Positions 14,065 through 22,849 of a DNA stretch of 44,449 nucleotides are shown piece by piece. Position numbers and translations under genes: made by a program. The notes beneath the pieces are model-generated. The model was not told the origin of the DNA and did no database searches. It saw only the letters and a list, made by a program, of their open reading frames with translations. Position 1 is the stretch's first letter, and every line of letters begins with the position of its first letter. Location of the stretch: assembly GCA_020353355.1 (NCBI GenBank), contig CP070694.1:3467619-3512067 (forward strand), written 5' to 3'. The stretch comes from Desulfobacterales bacterium. GTDB taxonomy: Bacteria; Desulfobacterota; Desulfobacteria; Desulfobacterales; JAHEIW01.

Positions 14065-15642
14065 TTGGGTTTTGAATTTTATAAAGAATCTTATACCGGC
14101 GGTATAAAGGAGATTACCCTGGGCAAAGGGGATAAAGCTGTTACCGTCGGGGGCGAAACATGTTATCCGTTCTACCAGTTCGAAGGTGAAATACCTCATA
14201 AACCCAAGATCGCCATGGAAATATGGGACATGCAACCCGAGGAATGGCCGGAGGCAGCCCTCAGTCCGTTCAAGGATGTGATTTCAGACTCGGCTGCATG
14301 GGCCAAAAAATGTGTGGAAGAATACGGCGCCGAGCTCATCGTTCTTCAACTCAAAAGTACGGATCCGAATGGCAATGATGCCTCTGCCGATGAAGCCGTT
14401 GCCACGGTGAAAAAGGTGCTTGGCGCCATCGATGTGCCTCTGGTGATATGGGGCACGGCCAACGTTGAAAAGGATGAGGAGGTTCTCAAAAAGATTGCCG
14501 AAGAATGCCAGGGAGAAAACCTGACCATCGGCCCGGTTGAAGACAAAAATCACAAGGGCATTGGTGCGGCGGCCATGGGTTTTGGACATACCGTAATTGC
14601 ATCGTCTCCCATCGATGTGAACCTGGCCAAGCAATGCAATATTTTGTTGGAGAACTTAGGTGTGCCGATGGAGCGCATGATTATTGATCCCACTACCGGT
14701 GGTTTAGGCTACGGCTTGGAGTACACCTATTCGGTCATGGAGCGTATCCGGATGGCTGCCCTGGCTCAGGGAGATGACAAGCTGCAGCTTCCCCTTATCA
14801 ACAACGTCGGCAACGAGATCTGGAAATGCAAAGAGGCCAAACAGCCGGCTGAAGAAGCACCCAACCTGGGTGACCCGGAGAGACGTGCCATTCTGATGGA
14901 AGCTGTAGGTGCGGTTGCCTATTTGATGAGCGGCTCCGACGTGCTGATTATGAGACATCCGGAATCCATTCGGCTGGTCAAATCGTACATTGACTTGATT
15001 TATAACGGTGGAATGGCGACCGATGTTGCGCCGATTCGGAAACAATTGGCAGAAGCAAAGCTGGATCTCCTGTCCATTTCGCCGGAACCGGATCTGACCA
15101 TCGAAGAAGAAAAGGTCGCAAAGCCAACACCCGCCAAGAAGGAAGTTGCGCCTGAGCCTGAGAAAAAGATAGAACCGGTCGCCAAGAAAGAAGCTGCTCC
15201 CGAGCCGGAAAAGAAGCCCGAGCCCAAGCCCGCAAAGGTTGCAGAGGTTGTGGAGCTGGCCGATGCCAAAGCCAAGGCCGAAGAAGAAGCCAGGCAAAAA
15301 GCCGAAGCCGATGCCAAAGCCAAGGCGGATGAAGCTGCCAAGGCCAAGGCCGAAGAAGAGGCTCGCAAAAAAGCTGCGCAAGAGGCCAAAGCCAAAACCG
15401 AGGCGGAAGCCAAAGCCAAGGCCGAAGCGGAAGTTAGAAAGTCTGCTGAAGCCAAAGTGAAAATCGAGGCCGAGCTTGATGAAATCCGGCAAAAACGCGC
15501 CAAGGAACGGGAAGCAATTGCCGTCAAACGGGCAGCCGCTACGGAGGAGCAGGTTAAAAAGACACCCGCTGCTGAACAGAAATCCATGGTTGACAAGATG
15601 ATTGAGAATCTCGACTGGATTCACAGACGCTCGAGACCTTAG
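14065..15642 (+). CDS. acsD: CFeSP small (delta) subunit with a long Lys/Ala/Glu-rich C-terminal tail
   Basis: 525 aa from TTG 14065, 5 nt after AAGGAGGT; no better ATG exists. Residues 1-340 are the CdhD/AcsD TIM barrel (YPFYQFEGEIPHKPKIAMEI; IDPTTGGLGYGLEYTYSVMERIR; VGAVAYLMSGSDVLIMRHPE) that holds the corrinoid with AcsC. The family is normally about 310-325 aa. Here a Pro/Lys/Glu linker (about 345-395), an Ala/Lys/Glu helical stretch (about 398-475) and a conserved-looking end (SMVDKMIENLDWIHRR) follow. The tail resembles TolA-like rods and may tether the corrinoid protein to CODH/ACS. First gene of the run acsD-cooS-acsB-acsC-acsE. Confidence 0.93.
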   Translation: MGFEFYKESYTGGIKEITLGKGDKAVTVGGETCYPFYQFEGEIPHKPKIAMEIWDMQPEEWPEAALSPFKDVISDSAAWAKKCVEEYGAELIVLQLKSTDPNGNDASADEAVATVKKVLGAIDVPLVIWGTANVEKDEEVLKKIAEECQGENLTIGPVEDKNHKGIGAAAMGFGHTVIASSPIDVNLAKQCNILLENLGVPMERMIIDPTTGGLGYGLEYTYSVMERIRMAALAQGDDKLQLPLINNVGNEIWKCKEAKQPAEEAPNLGDPERRAILMEAVGAVAYLMSGSDVLIMRHPESIRLVKSYIDLIYNGGMATDVAPIRKQLAEAKLDLLSISPEPDLTIEEEKVAKPTPAKKEVAPEPEKKIEPVAKKEAAPEPEKKPEPKPAKVAEVVELADAKAKAEEEARQKAEADAKAKADEAAKAKAEEEARKKAAQEAKAKTEAEAKAKAEAEVRKSAEAKVKIEAELDEIRQKRAKEREAIAVKRAAATEEQVKKTPAAEQKSMVDKMIENLDWIHRRSRP

Positions 15643-15714
15643 CTGCGACGAACGAAAATTAATCAATTAATTGTTTTTCCGATAGATAAAGAAATTGGTT
15701 AGGAGGAACCTTTT

Positions 15715-17751
15715 ATGGCAGAAACAGCAGATAACAACGATGTGAAAACTGAAAAGGCTAAAAAAGTCGCCGATCCCATAGCAGCCACGATTGATGTCGC
15801 CAGCCAAAAGATGATTCGGCGTTCCCAGCAATTGGGAATCGAAACCATCTTTGATCGGGCGGTTACCATGAAACCCTGTAATATCGGGATTCAAGGAACT
15901 TGCTGTAAGAATTGTGCGATGGGCCCCTGTCGCTTGCCGCTTCCCAAAAGCGGGATCGAAGGCGAAGATCAGCGCAAAGGTCTATGCGGTGCCACCGCCA
16001 ACACCATTGCGGCCCGTAATTTTGCCCGTATGGTCGCCGCCGGAGCTGCTGCGCATTCGGATCATGGACGGACGGTTGCCGAGGTCTTTATGTCGGTTGC
16101 CAATAAAGAAACCGAGGATTACAAAATAAAGGATCCCGGCAAACTTTTGGCCATCGCGCCGCATTTTGGGGTTGATACGACGGTTGAGGTCGATGGTGAG
16201 AAAGTCGATCGGGATATTGATGAAATTGCCGTTGAAGTTGCCCGCAAGGCGCTCAGCGAATGGGGTAAGCCTGAAGGAGAGCTCTATTATTTAAAGCGCG
16301 CCCCGCAACCGCTTTATGAACGCTGGAGAAAGCTGGGGGTATTGCCGCGCAACATCGACCGTGAGATTGTGGATATCATGCATCGCACCCATATGGGCGT
16401 TGATCAGGATTACAAAAACATTCTCAAACAATGCACCCGGGCGTCCCTGGCCGACGGATGGGGCGGTTCCATGATCGCTACTGATTTGCAGGATGTGATG
16501 TTCGGAAAACCCTATCCGCTGCAATCCGAAGCCAACCTTGGCATTATGAAAGAGGATCACGTCAACATCATCATTCACGGGCACGAACCGGTACTTTCCG
16601 AAATGATTGTGGCTGCCGCTCAGTCCAAAGAGATGATTGAGTATGCCAAATCCAAGGGGGCAAAGGGGATTCAGCTGGGTGGAATTTGCTGTACCGGCAA
16701 CGAAATCCTGCAGCGCCACGGCGTGCCACCGGCCGGAACCTTTCTGCAACAGGAGCTGGCGATTGTGACCGGCGCCTGCGATGCCATGGTGGTGGATGTT
16801 CAGTGTGTATTTCAAAATCTGGCAAATGTGGCCAAGTGCTTCCACACCAAGCTCATTACCACCCATCCGATTGCCAGGATGGAACAGGACAATGTGGTGC
16901 ATATTGAGTTCGACGAGCACCATGCCCTGGAAGATGCCAATCGGATTGTTAAAATGGCCATCGATAATTTTGAAAACCGTGATGCCGAGGTCATGATTCC
17001 GAGTCAGAAAGCTGCCCAGATAGCCGGATTTGGTGTTGAATCCGTCGAGTATCACCTCGGGGGAACTTTCCGCGGATCCTACTACACGCTCAACGACAAT
17101 ATTATCAATGGGCGCATCCGCGGGGTTGCGGGTGTCGTTGGCTGTAACAACGCCAGAACCAGACACAATGAAGCGCACATCGCACTGGTCAAAGAGTTGA
17201 TTAAAAACGATGTCATTGTTCTGACCACCGGCTGCAACGGGATTGCCTGTGCGATGGAAGGCTTGCTGACACCCGGTGCGGCCGCGGTATACTGCGGACC
17301 CGGCCTGGCAGAAGTTTGTGAAACGGTGGGTATTCCACCGGTGTTGCACATGGGGTCCTGTGTGGACAACAGCCGCATCCTGCTGGCAGCCACCGAAGTG
17401 GTGAAAGCCGGTGGGCTCGGCCATGATATTTGTGATCTGCCGGCAGCCGGGGCTGCACCGGAATGGATGAGCGAAAAGGCCATCAGCATTGGACAATATT
17501 TTGTGGCTTCCGGGGTGTACACACTGTTCGGTGTAAATTTGCCGGTTACGGGTGCGCCGGTATTTCAAAAGTATCTGTTTGAAGAACTGGAAAAACTCTA
17601 TGGCGGGAAGTGGGATCTGGAGGCCGATCCCATCATCATGGCTCGCAAGATGATCGCCCATATCGACAAGAAACGCCAGGCACTTGGTATTGATAAAGCC
17701 AGGGAGCGGGTGCTCATGGATATGGCCGACCGGATGCGACTCGAAGCATAA
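15715..17751 (+). CDS. cooS: Anaerobic Ni-Fe carbon monoxide dehydrogenase catalytic subunit
   Basis: 678 aa (CooS/AcsA, typically 620-680). The N-terminal B/D-cluster cysteines are in CNIGIQGTCCKNCAMGPC and GLCGAT. C-cluster ligands are visible: His288/His290 (HGHEP), C325/C326 (GGICCTGNE), C364 (VQCVF), C477 (VVGCNNAR), C507 (TTGCNGIAC) and C549 (MGSCVDN). It interconverts CO2 and CO, passing CO through a tunnel to AcsB encoded 30 nt downstream, and is soluble. The ATG follows AGGAGGAACCTTTT. The presence of acsB makes this the ACS-linked form (acsA) rather than a stand-alone CooS. Confidence 0.97.
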   Translation: MAETADNNDVKTEKAKKVADPIAATIDVASQKMIRRSQQLGIETIFDRAVTMKPCNIGIQGTCCKNCAMGPCRLPLPKSGIEGEDQRKGLCGATANTIAARNFARMVAAGAAAHSDHGRTVAEVFMSVANKETEDYKIKDPGKLLAIAPHFGVDTTVEVDGEKVDRDIDEIAVEVARKALSEWGKPEGELYYLKRAPQPLYERWRKLGVLPRNIDREIVDIMHRTHMGVDQDYKNILKQCTRASLADGWGGSMIATDLQDVMFGKPYPLQSEANLGIMKEDHVNIIIHGHEPVLSEMIVAAAQSKEMIEYAKSKGAKGIQLGGICCTGNEILQRHGVPPAGTFLQQELAIVTGACDAMVVDVQCVFQNLANVAKCFHTKLITTHPIARMEQDNVVHIEFDEHHALEDANRIVKMAIDNFENRDAEVMIPSQKAAQIAGFGVESVEYHLGGTFRGSYYTLNDNIINGRIRGVAGVVGCNNARTRHNEAHIALVKELIKNDVIVLTTGCNGIACAMEGLLTPGAAAVYCGPGLAEVCETVGIPPVLHMGSCVDNSRILLAATEVVKAGGLGHDICDLPAAGAAPEWMSEKAISIGQYFVASGVYTLFGVNLPVTGAPVFQKYLFEELEKLYGGKWDLEADPIIMARKMIAHIDKKRQALGIDKARERVLMDMADRMRLEA

Positions 17752-17781
17752 AGAAATCCTCAACGAAGGAGGCAATAGCGT

Positions 17782-19995
17782 ATGTCAAGATTAGTTGCAT
17801 TTGCCGCCATTCAAGGTGGCTACAACGTCGTTTCGCAGGTTGAAGGTGACTATAAAAAGGCTCTGGAAACTTACAATGCAGATACGAAGGTGGGGTTTCC
17901 CAATACGGCCTATTATCTGCCGGTAATATATTCGTTGCTGGGGATCAAGGTGGAAACCCTTGAAGATATTCAGAAAGCCCTGGCGGTGGCGCGCAAGCTT
18001 CTGCCGCCCCATATCAAGGGCATGAATCATTTGCCGTATTTAGGCCCGCTGTTGGATGCGGGCATGGCCACGCTGTTTAGTTTTGAGATTCGCGAGGCGC
18101 TGCGGTACCTCAATGAGCCTGATTTCTATTTACATTCCGAAGAACCGGATATCGAAGCCGGCAAAATCTGGCTGGGGGCTGCCGATGACACCGTTTTCCG
18201 CAAACGCGGTGTAGAATTTGTGGATGGTACCGCTCCGGGGTTTGCCGCTATTGTCGGAGCCGCGCCGAGTGCAGAAATCGCCAAAGAGATCGTTGAAGAG
18301 TACCAGAAACGCAATCTCTATATATTTTTGGCGGCCAACCAGAACAATACATCCGTTACCCACCAACTGATTGAAGCCGGTGTGCAGATTGGCTGGAATA
18401 CCCGGATCGTGCCGTTTGGCCCGTATATTTCTTCAGCTATTTTTGCCCTGGGATTTGCCAACCGGGCGGCCATGGCATTTGGAAATGTTAAGCCGGGGGA
18501 TTACAAAAAAATGCTCCTGTACAATAAAAATCGCATCTTTGCCTTTGTGAATGCCCTGGGAGATGTAGGAACCGACTGGGCGGGTGCTGCGGCGGGATGT
18601 GTCAATTGGGGTTTTCCGACCCTGGCCGACACCGATATACCCGAGGTTTTACCCACCGGCATCTGCACCTATGAGCACGTGGTGGCCAATGTGCCCCATC
18701 ATGAACTCGTCCAAAAGTCTGTCGAGGTTAGAGGGCTCAAAGTTACCGTATCCGAGATCGACATACCGTGCTCATTCGGCCCGGCCTATGAAGGCGAGCG
18801 GGTTCGGGGCTCGGATCTTTATTCCCAGATGGGCGGTGGCAAATCCCAGTGTACCGAGTTGGTAAAGATGGCGGAGATGAATGAGATCGATGATGGCAAG
18901 GTGAATGTCATCGGTCCGGATCTGACGGATATCAAAGAAGGCGACAATATCCCCCTCGGCATTTATGTTCAAATCGCCGGGCGTGAATTTCAGACAGATT
19001 TTGAGCCGATCATCGAGCGTCAAATTCATCACCTGATCAACTACATCCAGGGGGTGATGCACATCGGACAGCGCGACATTGCCTGGATTCGCGTAAGCAA
19101 AGCGGCCATTGAAAAAGGCTTTACGCTAAAAGACATCGGTACGGTCCTGCATGCCAAGTTCCATCAGGACTTCCAGAAAATCACCGACAAGGTGCAGGTG
19201 ACGCTTTACACCGATAAGAAGGATGTCGATGCGCTGACCAAACGCGCCAGGGCAGAGTACAAGATGCGTGATGAACGTGTGGAGAAGATGACCGATGAGG
19301 ATGTGGAAACCTATTATTCCTGCACCCTCTGTCAGTCCTTTGCACCCACCCACGTCTGTACGGTGAGCCCTGAGCGAACCGGTCTTTGCGGGGCTTACAA
19401 CTGGATGGATTGTAAAGCATCCTTTGAAATCAATCCGACCGGGCCCAATCAACCGATTACGAAAGGGGAGTGCCTGGATCCGGTGCTCGGCCAGTGGAAA
19501 GGGGTCAACGAATTCGTTAGAAAGGCATCTCGCGGAGCGATTGATCACTACAATTTTTATTCCATGGTGGTGGATCCCATGACCACTTGCGGATGTTGTG
19601 AATGTATTGCAGCCATGCTGCCCTCCTGCAACGGCGTGATGACAGTCAACCGCGAATATGCGGGCGAAACCCCCTGTGGAATGAAATTCACCACGCTGGC
19701 CGGTGTGATGGGTGGTGGCGCATCCTCGCCGGGATTTGTGGGACACAGCAAGTTTAATATCACTCAAGGTAAGTTTATCGTTGGCGACGGTGGGATTCAG
19801 CGGATGGTGTGGATGCCCAAGATGCTTAAAGAGGAAATCAAAGAACGGCTCATCAAACGCGGGGAAGAAATCGGAATGCCGGATCTTATTGATCGGATTG
19901 CCGATGAAACGGTCGGCACCACCGAGGAGGAGATTTTGCCCTTCCTGCAGGATAAAAAGCATCCGGCCCTGGATATGGATCCACTAATCAAATAA
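17782..19995 (+). CDS. acsB: Acetyl-CoA synthase (CODH/ACS alpha/beta subunit)
   Basis: 737 aa, close to Moorella AcsB (729), so it has the bacterial N-terminal CODH-docking domain, unlike the shorter archaeal CdhC. The A-cluster is complete: 4Fe-4S ligands C514, C517, C526 and C536 (YYSCTLC ... HVC ... GLCGA), and the Ni-binding Cys-Gly-Cys at 603-605 (TTCGCCEC). It joins CO, a methyl group from CFeSP and CoA into acetyl-CoA. ATG 17782 follows GAAGGAGGCAATAGCGT. It lies 30 nt after cooS. Confidence 0.98.
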   Translation: MSRLVAFAAIQGGYNVVSQVEGDYKKALETYNADTKVGFPNTAYYLPVIYSLLGIKVETLEDIQKALAVARKLLPPHIKGMNHLPYLGPLLDAGMATLFSFEIREALRYLNEPDFYLHSEEPDIEAGKIWLGAADDTVFRKRGVEFVDGTAPGFAAIVGAAPSAEIAKEIVEEYQKRNLYIFLAANQNNTSVTHQLIEAGVQIGWNTRIVPFGPYISSAIFALGFANRAAMAFGNVKPGDYKKMLLYNKNRIFAFVNALGDVGTDWAGAAAGCVNWGFPTLADTDIPEVLPTGICTYEHVVANVPHHELVQKSVEVRGLKVTVSEIDIPCSFGPAYEGERVRGSDLYSQMGGGKSQCTELVKMAEMNEIDDGKVNVIGPDLTDIKEGDNIPLGIYVQIAGREFQTDFEPIIERQIHHLINYIQGVMHIGQRDIAWIRVSKAAIEKGFTLKDIGTVLHAKFHQDFQKITDKVQVTLYTDKKDVDALTKRARAEYKMRDERVEKMTDEDVETYYSCTLCQSFAPTHVCTVSPERTGLCGAYNWMDCKASFEINPTGPNQPITKGECLDPVLGQWKGVNEFVRKASRGAIDHYNFYSMVVDPMTTCGCCECIAAMLPSCNGVMTVNREYAGETPCGMKFTTLAGVMGGGASSPGFVGHSKFNITQGKFIVGDGGIQRMVWMPKMLKEEIKERLIKRGEEIGMPDLIDRIADETVGTTEEEILPFLQDKKHPALDMDPLIK

Positions 19996-20006
19996 AACGC
20001 ATTCTT

Positions 20007-20113
20007 TACGGGTTACGCGTTTTGCGTTGTGTGTTTCGCGTTACGCGGCCATGCATGATGAATCTTGTTGGGCGCGACGCGCAACCCGTACCGCGTAACT
20101 CGTAACACGCAAC
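20007..20113 (+). repeat. Word-type inverted repeat between acsB and acsC
   Basis: Left arm words (20007-20048) are TACGGGTTACGCGT and GTGTTTCGCGTTACGCGG; right arm words (20073-20113) are CGCGCAACCCGTA and CCGCGTAACTCGTAACACG. The two right words pair with the two left words, each arm being built from near-repeats of GTTACGCG. It is transcribed within the acs operon, so it may stabilise or attenuate the mRNA. Confidence 0.7.
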
Positions 20114-20132
20114 ATGACTAAAGGAGATAAAT

Positions 20133-21473
20133 ATGGCATTAACCGGTATTCAGATTTTTAAACTTCTGCCGAAAACCAACTGTAAGGAATGCGGTGTGCC
20201 CACCTGCCTGGCGTTTGCCATGAATCTGGCATCCGGTAAAGCCGAGCTGGACAGCTGCCCGTATGTATCGGATGAGGCCAGAGAAAAACTGGCGGAAGCT
20301 TCGGCGCCGCCCATCCGACCGGTGAAAATCGGCAAAGGCGTGCGAGCGGCAACCACCGGCGGCGAAACCGTTCAATATCGGCATGAGAAAACCTTTTACA
20401 ACCCTGTGTTGCTGGGTGCCATGCTGGGATCGGATATTGCGGAAGCCGATCTAGAAACCAAATTGAAGACCTGGAACGCGTTGCAGTTTGAAAGAGTCGG
20501 GCTGAATCTTCGGCCGGAGTTGATTGCCTTAAAGGACGTCAACGGCGATAAGGATGCATTTGCCCAGGTCGCCAAAAAAATTGCCGGGACCAGCGAGTTT
20601 AATCTGATTTTAATGACCGAAAATACTGAAGTGATGAAAGCCGGGATCGAGGCCTGCGGCTTCAAGCGACCGTTGATGTATGCGGCCACCGCAGAAAATA
20701 TCGATGCATATGCTGCCCTGGCAAAAGAAAACAACCTGCCGGTGACCGTCAAGGCCGACTCTGTGGAGGGCTTAATCCCGCTGTCTGAAAAACTCTCTGA
20801 AATGGGGCTCAAAGACATTGTCATCGATTCCGGATCCCGAGAAATTAAACAATCACATCAAGACCAGGTGACCATTCGGCGTGCGGCGCTCAAAGATGGA
20901 AATCGCGCCCTGGGTTTTCCAACAATTACCTTCCCGTGTGAAATGAGCTCCAATCTGGATATGGAAACGCTGATCGCCAGCACCTTTGTGGCGAAATACG
21001 GTGGAATTGTGGTGCTCTCGGATTTTGCCGGTGAAAGCCTGTTCCCGTTGTTGCTGGAACGACTCAATATTTTTACCGATCCCCAGCGACCCATGACGGT
21101 TACCGAAGGTATTTACGAGATCAACAATCCGGATGAGAATTCGCCGGTGATGGTGACCACCAATTTTGCGTTGACCTATTTTATCGTTTCCGGCGAGATA
21201 GAAGGGAGTCGGATTCCATCCTGGCTGCTGATCAAGGATTCCGAGGGCCTCTCGGTGATGACGGCCTGGGCCGCAGGCAAGTTTGCCGGTGATGATGTGG
21301 GCATGTTTGTAAAGAAATCCGGCATCAAGGATAAAGTTAAGCAACAGGAACTAATCATACCCGGTTATGCAGCGGCGATTGCCGGTGATGTGGAAGAAGA
21401 GCTGCCCGGCTGGACGATTACCGTGGGACCGAGGGAAGCTGCTCACATTCCGGGATTCCTTAAAGCCAAATAG
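20133..21473 (+). CDS. acsC: CFeSP large (gamma) subunit
   Basis: 446 aa, normal length. The N-terminal 4Fe-4S domain has C17, C20, C25 and C42 (KTNCKECGVPTC ... DSC). The middle TIM barrel and the C-terminal corrinoid-binding domain (IPGYAAAIAGDVEEELPGWTITVGPREA) complete the CdhE/AcsC architecture. It carries the methyl group from methyl-THF (via AcsE) to AcsB on its cobamide; the 4Fe-4S cluster helps reduce Co. The ATG follows AAAGGAGATAAAT. The repeat at 20007-20113 separates it from acsB. Confidence 0.97.
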   Translation: MALTGIQIFKLLPKTNCKECGVPTCLAFAMNLASGKAELDSCPYVSDEAREKLAEASAPPIRPVKIGKGVRAATTGGETVQYRHEKTFYNPVLLGAMLGSDIAEADLETKLKTWNALQFERVGLNLRPELIALKDVNGDKDAFAQVAKKIAGTSEFNLILMTENTEVMKAGIEACGFKRPLMYAATAENIDAYAALAKENNLPVTVKADSVEGLIPLSEKLSEMGLKDIVIDSGSREIKQSHQDQVTIRRAALKDGNRALGFPTITFPCEMSSNLDMETLIASTFVAKYGGIVVLSDFAGESLFPLLLERLNIFTDPQRPMTVTEGIYEINNPDENSPVMVTTNFALTYFIVSGEIEGSRIPSWLLIKDSEGLSVMTAWAAGKFAGDDVGMFVKKSGIKDKVKQQELIIPGYAAAIAGDVEEELPGWTITVGPREAAHIPGFLKAK

Positions 21474-21498
21474 AATCGAATGGAATTCGATTCTATTT
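21468..21498 (+). terminator. Perfect 14-bp hairpin at the acsC stop
   Basis: AAATAGAATCGAAT (21468-21481) and ATTCGATTCTATTT (21485-21498) pair around GGA. The stem starts inside the acsC stop codon and is AT-rich with only a short T-tail, so partial termination or 3'-end protection is more likely than full termination. Confidence 0.5.
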
Positions 21499-21530
21499 GA
21501 TTGGGACTGTCAGAATATGATACATTAGTT

Positions 21531-21558
21531 TTTACTAATCGGTAAAAAAATATATAAT
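21531..21558 (+). promoter_or_regulatory. Possible internal promoter for acsE
   Basis: TTTACT (21531-21536), 16-nt spacer, TATAAT (21553-21558), 27 bp before acsE. The -35 is weak. Confidence 0.35.
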
Positions 21559-21584
21559 TAGTCGCCAAACATGAGGGAGGTTGT

Positions 21585-22475
21585 ATGTTACTTATTGGTG
21601 AAAGTTTAAATGTCATATCAAAAAAGATCGGCAAGGCGTTTAAAGAGCGCGATCCCAAGCCGATCCAGGAGGAAGCCCTTTTCCAAAAAGAAAAAGGCAT
21701 GGATTATATCGACATCAACCTCGGTCCGGCGAAAAAAGATGGGCATGAGCTGATGCCCTGGGTTGTGCAGACCGTGCAGGAAGTGGTTCCGGATATTCCG
21801 CTGGCATTGGACACATCAAATATTGATGCCATCGAAGCTGCGCTCAAGGTTTACAAGGAAACGTCTCAAGCGCCGCTGATCAACTCCATTATGGTGCGCC
21901 CTGAGCGTTACGAACGCATGGTTCCGATCGCAGTCGAACACAGTGCCGATTTTATTGCTCTGATGTGGGGGCCGGAGGGGCTGCCGAGGGATGAGAACGA
22001 GCGGGCGGCGCTGGCTGTGGAGCTCATCTATTTTGCCAATGAAGCCGGGATTGCAAATGAGAAGATCTGGGTGGATGGGATTGTCACACCGCTCAATATT
22101 CAGCAACCCCAGCTTATGAGCCTGATGGCCTTCCAGGAAATGCTGCCCGAAATCGCCCCCGGGGCCAAGAGCACCTGCGGCCTTTCAAATATTTCCAATG
22201 GTCCTCCGGACCACCTGCGTCCCATTCTCAATCAGACCTATATGGTCATGCTGATGAAATATGGAATGTATTCGGTGATTGCGGATCCGCAGGATGATCA
22301 ACTGATCGCTATCGCCAAGGGAAACCGTCAGGACATTGTTGATCTTGTTCATGATGTCATGGATGGTAATGAGCCGGATATGGATTCTCTTTCCAAGGAA
22401 ATGCAGGATTACGTAAAGACCGTCAACGTCATTCTTGGAAAGACCCTGTATTCGGATTCATGGCTTGAAATTTAG
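21585..22475 (+). CDS. acsE: 5-Methyltetrahydrofolate:CFeSP methyltransferase
   Basis: 296 aa, about 30 longer than Moorella AcsE (262), mostly at the C-terminus. A pterin-binding DHPS-like TIM barrel is evident: MLLIGESLNVISKKIGKAF, DYIDINLGPAKKDG, PLALDTSNIDAIEAAL, INSIMVRPERYERM and CGLSNISNGPPDHLRPILNQTYM. It transfers the methyl group between methyl-THF and the cob(I)amide of AcsCD. The ATG follows GGGAGGTTGT. It is last in the acs run and is followed by a terminator. Confidence 0.93.
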   Translation: MLLIGESLNVISKKIGKAFKERDPKPIQEEALFQKEKGMDYIDINLGPAKKDGHELMPWVVQTVQEVVPDIPLALDTSNIDAIEAALKVYKETSQAPLINSIMVRPERYERMVPIAVEHSADFIALMWGPEGLPRDENERAALAVELIYFANEAGIANEKIWVDGIVTPLNIQQPQLMSLMAFQEMLPEIAPGAKSTCGLSNISNGPPDHLRPILNQTYMVMLMKYGMYSVIADPQDDQLIAIAKGNRQDIVDLVHDVMDGNEPDMDSLSKEMQDYVKTVNVILGKTLYSDSWLEI

Positions 22476-22508
22476 TCATCCATCATATATCGGACTTCAA
22501 TAATTGCT

Positions 22509-22546
22509 GGAGCCTCTCCGTCTCATGGGGGGGCTTTCTGTTTTTT
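22509..22546 (+). terminator. Rho-independent terminator of the acs operon
   Basis: AGCCTCTCC (22511-22519) pairs with GGGGGGGCT (22527-22535), two G-U pairs, 7-nt loop, followed by TTCTGTTTTTT. Confidence 0.8.
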
Positions 22547-22555
22547 GGTCCCCGA

Positions 22556-22815
22556 TTTCAGGTTTCAGGTTCGTGTGTCAGGAATAATTAGGTGTCAGCT
22601 TCTAAAGCATGGGGCATGGGGCGTGGTGCATAGGGCTTAAGGCTAAAATAAAAAGCGTTAGGCTTGAGGGAATCGAATTAGGGATGGGAAATGCGGAATG
22701 CGGAATACAAAATACATAACTGTAGCGCGTAACTTCGAATCCTGAATTTTTTATCCTTGACCCCATGCCCTATGCCCCATGCCTGAACCTTGTAGCCAGA
22801 AACCAGAAACGGGCG
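22556..22815 (+). repeat. Word-type inverted repeat downstream of acsE
   Basis: The left arm at 22607-22636 repeats GCATGGGGCATGGGG; the right arm at 22761-22783 reads CCCCATGCCCTATGCCCC and is its inverse. Flanking words CAGGTTTCAGGTTC (22558-22571) and TGAACCTTG/AGAAACCAGAAAC (22784-22810) are also partly inverse. It fills most of the 374-bp gap (22476-22849); no gene is seen there. Confidence 0.65.
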
Positions 22816-22849
22816 ACCGGCAGCCAGCGACCGGCAACCAGGAGCCAGT

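Noticed and set aside
15239..15460. Lys/Pro/Arg-rich ORF in another frame of acsD
   Set aside because: A shifted reading of the repetitive tail; no start signal.
14704..15666. 320-codon antisense frame over the acsD tail
   Set aside because: Its Phe/Leu/Gly-rich repeats are simply the complement of the Lys/Ala/Glu codons.
16291..17775. 494-codon open frame antisense to cooS
   Set aside because: A by-product of codon bias in the true gene; no ribosome site and composition is not protein-like. Similar antisense frames exist over acsD, acsB and acsC.
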